From: Gonocerus acuteangulatus
Lineage: Eukaryota; Arthropoda; Insecta; Hemiptera; Coreidae
Length of the DNA stretch: 64,000 nucleotides
Assembly: GCA_946811695.1 (NCBI GenBank)
Contig: OX328132.1
Location: forward strand, 59,388,449-59,452,448
Direction of reading: 5' to 3'
Shown: piece after piece, positions 56,690 to 64,000 of the stretch
Layout of the letters: the number at the start of each line of letters is the position of its first letter
Position numbering within the stretch: position 1 is the first letter of the stretch
Translations under genes and position numbers: made by a program
The notes under the pieces: generated by a model
The model's database searches: none
Told to the model about the DNA's origin: nothing
What the model saw: only the letters and a program-made list of their open reading frames with translations

Positions 56690-58140
56690 AAAGTCCGATT
56701 CGCAGGAACTGCGTCATCTTAACGCGGTTCCGTTCTTATCTCTAGTGTTTATGAAGGCATAGAATAGAAACAGTTATTACTTTGTTTAGATCAATAGCGA
56801 AACACCTATCCAAATGAAATCACAAACAAACCAGTCTTCAAAGGTCTTGATTTACAATCTTACCTGTATGGGTCAGCTATCCCATAAGTCGGGCAGAAAG
56901 GCCTCCGCTCAGAGGCATTTGGAAAGCCTTGGGATCTCTCTCTTTGAACGCTACATTTTTAACAATAAATTGATCTTCTTATTTTACTTAATCTGTTTTA
57001 TTGTCAAATACACTATCCGACTATAAGCAATTTAAAAATAACAAGGAATAAAACAAACAAAAAGAACCGTTCGAATAAACGAAATCAATTACTTTAAAGT
57101 TTTAAGCACTTATTTCTCCGATTGACATCGCCTAATTAAAACTTTCTTTAGAATCTTTTTTGTAGAGCATTTAGTAAGCTTTCGAATGGTAACCTTCTGC
57201 TTCCCAAGATTGTCAACGGTTTTCGAGATACTAACGAAAGTATACAAAGTTACCAAAAATTTTCTTGTCTGTTAATAAAATATTTTATTCTAACCCTTTC
57301 TCTACTCCAAACATAACCAAAATTTCAACACATTAGTGTTGATGAAATTCGAAAACGCAGAAAATGTTTCAACCGAATCCCATAATTCTAAGTACCAAAA
57401 TCAAAGACAAACAGAAAAAAGTCCGATTCGCAGGAACTGCGTCATCTTAGCGCGGTTCAGTTCTTATCTTTAGTGTTTATGAAGGCATAGAATAGAAACA
57501 GTTATTAATTTGTTTAGATCAATAGCGAAACACCTATCCAAATGAAATCTCAAACTAAACAGTCTTGAAAGGTCTTGATTTACAATCTTACCTGTATGGG
57601 TCAGCTATCCCATAATTCGGGCAGAAAGGCCTCCGCACAGAGGCATTTGGAAAGCCTTGGGATCTCTCTCTTTGAACGCTACATTTTTAACAATAAATTG
57701 ATCTTCTTATTTTACTTAATCTGTTTTATTGTCAAATACATTATCCGACTATAAGCAATTTAAAAATAACAAGGAATAAAATAGACAAAAAGAACCATTC
57801 GAATAAACGAAATCAATTACTTTAAAGTTTTAAGCACTTATTTCTCCGATTGACATCGCCTAATTAAAACTTTCTTTAGAACCTTTTTTGTAGAGCATTT
57901 AGTAAGCTTTCGAATGGTAACCATCTGCTTCCCATGATTGTCAACGGTTTTCGAGATACTAACGAAAGTATACAAAGTTACCAAAACTTTTCTTGTCTGT
58001 TAATAAAATATTTTATTCTAACCCTTTCTTTACTCCAAACATAACCAAAATTTCAACATATTAGTGTTGATGAAATTCGAACATGCAGAAAATGTTTCAA
58101 CTGAATCCCATAATTCTAAGTACCAAAATCAAAGACCAAG
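56690..58140 (+). repeat. H-family left module in direct tandem duplication (2 x ~725 bp)
   Basis: 56690-57415 and 57416-58140 each start AAAAAGTCCGATTCGCAGGA, share TGGGTCAGCTATCCCATAA and GGCAGAAAGGCCTCCGC, and end CCAAAATCAAAGAC. They differ by only a few percent. The first lacks its own right end; the second continues into a full element ending at 59013. Confidence 0.8.
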
Positions 58141-58779
58141 AGAACAGTTCGAATAAGCGAAATCAATTACTTTAAAGGTTTAAGCACTTATTTCACCGAT
58201 TGACATCGCCTAATCAAAACTTTCATTAGAACCATTTTTGTAGAGCATTTAGAAAGCTTTCTAATGGTAATCTTACGTTTCGCAAGATTCTCAACCTTTT
58301 TCGAAATATTAAGGAAAGTATACAAAGTTACCAAAATTTGTTATGTCTGTTAATAAAATATTTTATTCTAACCCTTCCTTAACTCCAAACGTAACAAAAA
58401 TTTCAACATATTAGTTTTAATGAAAGTAGAACATGCAGAAAATGTTTCAACTGAATCCCATGATTCTAAGTACCCAAACCAAAAACGGTATACAAAAACT
58501 ATTTTTCCAATTTTCTCGAAAATGGTTAAAGCTATCGCCTTGAAAATGGTTTCATTCGTTTTCCTAGCCCAAGAAGCCTATAAAACGAGTACTTACAAGC
58601 TTATGAACTCAAAAACGTAAGCGTTACGATTTTTTTTGCGCGAATTTCGCCCCAAACGCCATCTTCCAGTGGGCGGATTCTGCTGGTTAACGAACTTGAC
58701 CTTTCAAATTGGAAGACGGATTTTTGTACCAAATTTCATCACAATCGGAACATTAGGGAAGCCAGAAATGAGCGAACAG

Positions 58780-58834
<55 letters not shown>

Positions 58835-58841
58835 TATATAC

Positions 58842-58878
<37 letters not shown>

Positions 58879-59013
58879 AATTTGAACCACCGTTATTTTC
58901 GGTCTCTAGGGGTTCTGAAACGCGAAATTTTCTAGTCGGCACTTCCGGATTGTTTCATTGTATCAACCTTATAAGCGGGGTTCCTCCCTCTGGGGGAGGG
59001 AGGAACCGCGCTA
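57416..59013 (+). mobile_element. H-family element, complete copy (1.6 kb), mirror of 45722-47280
   Basis: Left end AAAAAAGTCCGATTCGCAGG, subterminal TTAGCGCGGTTC, two middle modules, (TA)n 58784-58876, right block CAAATTTGAACCACCG, hairpin GGTTCCTCCCTCTGGGGGAG and GGAACCGCGCTAAAA. It is the clearest full-length example for defining the family. Confidence 0.8.
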
Positions 59014-59299
59014 AAAACGGTATTCAAAAACTATTTTTCCAATTTTCTCGAAAACGGTTAAAGCTATCGCCTTGAAAATGGTTTCATTCGTTTTCCTAGC
59101 CCAAGAAGCCTATAAAACGAGTACTTACAAGCTTATGAACTCAAAAACGTAAGCGTTACGATTTTATTTGCGCGAATTTCGCCCCAAACGCCATCTTCCA
59201 GTGGGCGGATTTTGCTGGTTAACGAACTTGACCTTTCAAATTGGACGATGGATTTTTGTACCAAGTTTTTGTGGAGGGAGGAACCGCGCTAAAAGATAC
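59014..59299 (+). repeat. H-family fragment with internally deleted right end
   Basis: The middle module (ACGGTATTCAAAAACTATTT to TTTTTGTACCAAG) jumps directly to GGAGGGAGGAACCGCGCTAA. The TA core and the right block are deleted, but the terminal bases are kept. Confidence 0.7.
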
Positions 59300-60200
59300 A
59301 AACTTTATAAATTCAATTTCTCCTACCGTAGAATAAATTCAATTTCTCCTACCTAATAGTGTTTTAGCCAACTTAAACGCTATTACACCCAAAATAGAAC
59401 ACGTATTATGAACTAGATGATCTTATTTAATTTATTTTTATGTGTTTTATGAAATTTTTACCGATCAAATCAAAATTTCGGGGGGGGGGCTGCAGCCCCC
59501 CCCCTTATATACGCCCATGCAGTCGTCTACATATTGAGTGAAATTGAACTGCAGGTTCGTGCGGGGAGCTGCCGGGGGCTGATTCTAGACTTGGGGCTGC
59601 TCCGGAACACGTCCACACTCGTAATGTTAACTTTATTGTTAATTCTGACGTCCACATTTCGAAATAATTAAATTTAAGTCCGTACGGGGGAACTGTCGGG
59701 GGCTGACTGTGGATTGGAGAATGTTCCGGAACACGTCCACACTCCCATTGTTGCGCGACAATGTATCACTGAGTCCCGACCCAGCGGGACTCAGATTCTT
59801 GTATCACCCGCAATACACGCCTGATACATGGGGACATGTTGCGCGGCAGAATCGCAACAATCCAGGTTCAGACGAGATTCAGCTCTGCAACAATGTTGCG
59901 CAACATTGTATCCCAGTGTGTACTAGGCTTTAGTGTAGCTCATAATTTACATGACAATAATTCAATAACGGGTGTTTCTTATTGGAAATTTAATGGCTAT
60001 TCTAAAAATGTGGTCGTCATTTACGATACATAAACCAGAAATCCGGAAAACTCAGTTTTTCATTATAAAACCCAATAGTTTTGAAAATAGACAAAAGTTT
60101 GAATAGCTCTGCTACATGTTGAGATAGGACGCTCATTTCTGCGTCCCTGGACTACACATGAGGTGCAGAATAAACCCTTAAAATTATGACATCTCAATGC
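59300..60200 (+). repeat. Dispersed repeats including the uninterrupted site of the 50.9-kb foldback
   Basis: 59340-59520 resembles 28780-28940 (AACGCTATTACAC, a G run then a C run, TATACGCCCATG). 59530-60195 matches the reverse of 50691-50944 and 52224-52380, including GTTGCGCAACATTG and AGTGTGTACTAGGCTTTAG. No gene. Confidence 0.6.
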
Positions 60201-61158
60201 GGGACACCCTGTATATTGACTTATATTAGAAGGGTGCATCACCATAGATGCGAAGCACTTAAAATAAATAAATAACGATTACATAGAAAACGCTCAGATG
60301 AGGCAATCCAGCGAGTCGGAATTTTATTTCTTCAGAGTTTTTCTCAGAAGTAGCCGAATTGCAAGGAGAAATATTTCTTCGGACTTCTTCAGACCCTGTC
60401 ACGTGTATGACAAATATTGCCACTTCATTTTAGGATCGAGTCCCGATCTTGTCAGGGATTTTTAACCGTCCGAATAAGAAAGGTTAGTCATTTACAAGAC
60501 TCGCCATGCTTCCAAATATTCAAATTATACCAGACGGATTTCTTGTCAAAATATCTTAAGTCGTTACAAGACGATGAGGAAGTATTATTCATAGTAAATC
60601 GTACCAAGCTATTTTATTGAGAAAAACTTCTTAAAAAAAAGAAGGAATATCCGGTTTGGAAAGCGTGTAAAGCTGGCTTGAACCGACAATGGAGCAACGG
60701 TCGTGACTGTCCCCCTTCCACTAGAACCACTCACTGCCATAGCACTTTTTCAACAGCAACTCCTTTTAAATTTTTTTTTTTTAATTATTTTTATTATTAC
60801 ATTTTTTATTTGCAGTTTTATAGCCCTTCTAAAGCAAAACCAAGCCGTCGGTATTTTATATTACAATTATATCATTATTAAGGGGGGGGGTTACTGTTTA
60901 TTTAACTGGCAAAACATCAGGAGCGCGTAGGGGACCGAAAACTAAGACCAAAATTTATTTTGACATTTTCTCCTTTTTACTTCATTTTTGAGAAAATCGC
61001 AAAACAAGTATCCTACAAGTAGCATCGTTGTACTTATTTATTTACATTTTTTTTTAATGTTATCATTTATTTAATGTAGATATTGGTCAATATCTGAATA
61101 AATGACTGAATACTGATTTAAGAATCATAGAAGAAAGCAAAAATATCAGCAGCAAAAT
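60201..61158. other. No gene recognised
   Basis: Mixed sequence. Frames at 60417-60620 and 60678-60930 have no family motif; the hydrophobic run near 60770 follows from a T tract. Confidence 0.35.
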
Positions 61159-61159
61159 T

Positions 61160-61278
61160 CTTTTCCTAACTAATATTCCTAACTGCTTGTCCTAACTAAT
61201 TTTCCTAACTGCTAGTCCTAACTAATTTTCCTAACTGCTTGTCCTAACTAATTTTCCTAACTGCTTGTCCTAACTAAG
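61160..61278 (+). repeat. Minisatellite, 26-bp unit, about four copies
   Basis: Unit TTTTCCTAACTGCTTGTCC plus TAACTAA, repeated with single-base variants (one unit has CTAGTCC). Confidence 0.9.
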
Positions 61279-62290
61279 TGCATCAGCGTACTTTAGGCAA
61301 ATGCCTCACAGACTATGAGCTCTTAGTTTCCTCTTCTTCATAACTTAATTGACAAGTAAGGCCCTTAATGTCATATAAATTTGGCTTATGGTACAATTAA
61401 TGATCAACTCTCAATGTAAATTGAAGTACGATGGCTGGGTTTCAACTAAATTTTGGATCCTGCTCTGTTTCCGTATTGAGAACAGAGCATGGTTGACTCC
61501 TCGATTGACCTACCTCCTATATTTTCCTATTGATTGAATATTGAATATTTTAGTCCAGGTGAGAGTTGTATAAACTCTCTAGGCGCATGTGTGTATAAAG
61601 AGATTTTCGACAAAAACATCCACGAGGGCCTGAGTTAATTAAGAACCTATCCTCAGTGTGCTGCGACGGGACGGAGAATCGTCAGGATTTTGGGAAACAA
61701 CCTGTAGGTACTTGAATCTTTCTGTGCTCGGTGTCATTATTGAAAGTATCATTTTGTACTGAGTCGAATAAGACCACTACCGATTCGATAGAATAATTAT
61801 TTTGGAAGATAAACGGGCTTTATTTTAAGAAAAACCTGAAAAACAGCAAATATTCAATTATAAAAGTCATATTTTACTTCATTGCTAGAGAGATGTATAA
61901 TTCAAAATGTATCATTGAGTGCTGACTCGAATAAATTAACAACCAATGTTGATTGTTCTCGACAGTATTCCTCATTCTTAAAATTTGAGCATATAACGAA
62001 TAAAGTTTCACACGAGATAGTTGTTGGAAATCAATATTCATGTTTGGTTAGGTGCTAGCACAAAATGTTTAACAACCCTCGGCAGAAAATAATAATGGTT
62101 AAATCGTTTTCGTAAAATAATCGCATCGGTAATTGAAGCCTTCATTTTTTTGGCCGTGCACACATACGGCCGAGTTCGGCGATGAAATTTGTAGAACAGC
62201 AACTACAAATCAAGGACTTTTAGGTAAAACTATGAAAAGAGGATAGCTAAGTACCGTTTTTTTTTTCTACACCAAATATTATTTTTTTAT
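61279..62290. other. No gene recognised
   Basis: AT-rich unique-looking sequence without a readable frame or repeat that I can assign. Confidence 0.35.
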
Positions 62291-62705
62291 ATTTCTTTTT
62301 TATTTACAGAAATATTACAGTCTACAATCATGTGTATTATGTAATCTGATATGGGTAGCTTGACCACGCCTCAGGTGTCCCCAGTTGTCAGCCAAATACC
62401 TTCCTTGTTAGGAGGGATTCTAGGATGACCCGGAGTTACCTTACGCCATCCAACCACACCCTGCGACTTGCAGGAAGGATTGCAGGCGAATGAGACGTGG
62501 CCTTTGATACCATGAGGAGAGAAAATATCCATCGATATCGCTCTCAATTATTATAATTTCACTGATTTTTGATCACTCCACGACACTTCACTGCCTAAGT
62601 AGATCCCGGGGCCACTTTCTATTAAGACGTCTTGGTGAGGAGGAAGGATGATTGGTGCTGGATAAGGATTGGGCTGAAGGATTAGGATGGTTGATCAATT
62701 TACTA
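62290..62705 (-). pseudogene. Jockey-like retrotransposon 3' terminal fragment
   Basis: Same orientation and high similarity to 35890-36330: CCTCAGGTGTCCCCAGTTGT, GGTTACCTTACGCCATCC-type block, ATGAGGAGAGAAAATATCCA and GGAGGAAGGATGATTGGTG. It holds only the last few coding residues and 3' UTR. Confidence 0.75.
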
Positions 62706-63556
62706 TTTACGATCAATTTACAATTTACTATTACGCCAAATAAACTAAGGATAATTGAGTTTCATTACAGATATCTTCACAACCTACATGCACCAAGTTC
62801 GTGGTACATTTTGGCAAAAAAGAAAATTCCTTTAAAAGCTACATTTACTTCCTGAAGTGAGACTTCCTGGGTAATATCAATTTTTCAGGAATAATAAAAG
62901 TGGATAAAATATTGTTTTACTTTTCACTAAAATCAGGACGGTGATAACCTTTGACGTTCTTCGTCCTTAAACCCTATCAATACATACATTTTCACTAAAA
63001 CTGTGAAATTCTTACTCAGTGAGAAAACGGTTAACCAGAAGGTGTTTTGTGATCAGAACTATTGAAAAATTGAAAAGCAATATTAGAGCACTATTCTACA
63101 ACTAATTAGGTATAAAAAAATGTAAGTTCAAAAGCGATTAAACACCATCGATTTTGAGGGTTTTTCCTTCTCGGCACCACTGTGCGGTATTTAATTGGAA
63201 TCTACATGGTCCATCACAGAGGAGAAGGAACACTTAAACTGATAAAATACTTTCACGGTATTCCGTGTTCAGGATGTTAGAATATTAACTAATAAAAAAA
63301 AAATAACTGAGCTGCCATCCCATCGCCATGCTGTACGGTTTTCTGCTTTATACCCGGCCCGCTTGTGAAGGAGAATGTCACCCTCGCTAAGTCATGCTCA
63401 AACCTTTCATCGCTTTACGACGGGGAAGGTTTTCGTTATTATTAGTAATGAGTAACCCCGTAAAAAAACGACCAAAACTGATTAAATTTGGAACAAGAAT
63501 ACTTGCTTCTAGGTATATTTTCTATTCATATTTTGGTGTGGGTAATCGTCTATCTA
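62706..63556. other. No gene recognised
   Basis: AT-rich sequence. Frames at 62652-62855 and 63394-63612 are short and unassigned; the latter leads into the terminal repeat. Confidence 0.35.
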
Positions 63557-63972
63557 ACAAGGGGAGTATACAGCGATGGGGTCACCGATCTGTACCAATT
63601 TGTTTCTGGTGATTCTACATCGAAAACTAGTCGACACGTGTCCAAGCGTTTCGTCCAATGCGCCTTAGGAGCCGAGAAATAAAACAAAATATGTTGAAAG
63701 TGCTTTATTTTTTATATCGAGTTTAGAAAATGATATCGACATGATTCTTTCACCAATTCATTTGTTATTTAGAGTAGATTAAAAGAAAAATATAATCGTT
63801 AAACAATAATTTATATTTCGTCAAATATATTCAAAAATATACTTACGTTTTCAAGTAAACGAGTATTATACATTTTTTTACACCAAAAGTAATAGCAGAT
63901 TTGAAATCAGCACCCCAAGGAACCCTAATGTGGTGAATATTATTGAAAACAAAAAATAATGATTTTTCCCAG
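63557..63972 (+). repeat. Dispersed repeat, inverted partner of bases 1-417
   Basis: Reverse complement of the window start: ACAAGGGGAGTATACAG at 63557-63573 pairs with 401-417, and CCCAG at 63968-63972 pairs with CTGGG at 1-5. An open tail ending RFVQCALGAEK-stop lies at 63557-63682. Confidence 0.8.
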
Positions 63973-64000
63973 TCTAGAAGAGACTAAAAATTTGTAAGCG

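Noticed and set aside
58636..58935. A protein-like frame (REFRPKR...[13 protein letters not shown]) repeated at 26650, 38016, 38483, 45838, 58636 and 59168
   Set aside because: It lies in the conserved non-coding middle of the H-family and runs into (TA)n read as IYIYIY. The recurrence follows from nucleotide identity, and frames are broken in other copies.

Overview
This is a window of AT-rich animal (most likely arthropod) nuclear DNA. It has split genes with GT-AG introns, tRNA-derived SINEs, several clades of decayed non-LTR retrotransposons, mariner, pogo, piggyBac-like and hAT remnants, Helitrons, and many (TA)n tracts. Nothing bacterial or organellar is visible. The species cannot be named from the sequence alone.

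The only convincing host gene is the 3' half of a G-protein beta-5 subunit gene (GNB5/Gbeta5) on the + strand. Four internal coding exons (3191-3334, 5375-5515, 5594-5690, 12602-12768) and a tiny terminal exon (16598-16609, coding only Val-Trp-Ala-stop) join in frame into the C-terminal 186 residues, ending in the family's usual LRVWA. The 5' exons lie to the left of the window. The two large introns are loaded with mobile DNA. The 6.9-kb intron holds nested Helentron-like repeats, a Helitron, two tRNA-SINE families, a perfect palindrome encoding a predicted hammerhead ribozyme, and a pogo-type transposon that is itself split by another repeat. The last intron holds an RTE-like retrotransposon, a foldback MITE and a piggyBac-like MITE.

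From about 18.2 kb to the end I find no host gene. The region is a dense pile of one non-autonomous repeat family, called here the H-family. Its left end is GTCCGACTCGCAGGAACTGC, its right end is a hairpin followed by GCGCTAAAA, it has subterminal inverted TTAGCGCGGTTCC, and it has a (TA)n core. Other elements are inserted into it or sit between copies: a TIR element (18.2-19.3 kb), mariner HTH fragments, RTE-like and Jockey-like reverse transcriptase remnants (22, 29, 35-37.7, 45, 50 and 62 kb), long foldback elements (48.3-49.0 and 50.9-52.2 kb), a TTAA-flanked piggyBac-like MITE (42.1-42.9 kb), a hAT C-terminus remnant and minisatellites. H-family copies run + from about 19 to 34 kb, mostly - from 37.7 to 48 kb, and + again from 52.5 to 59.3 kb. 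The first and last ~420 bases of the window are inverted copies of each other.

The items most worth a second look are the hammerhead ribozyme in a perfect palindrome, the H-family and its head-to-tail junction, the recurrent captured mariner helix-turn-helix segment, the three-level nesting in the GNB5 intron, and a foldback element whose empty site is present elsewhere in the window. All boundaries are by eye.
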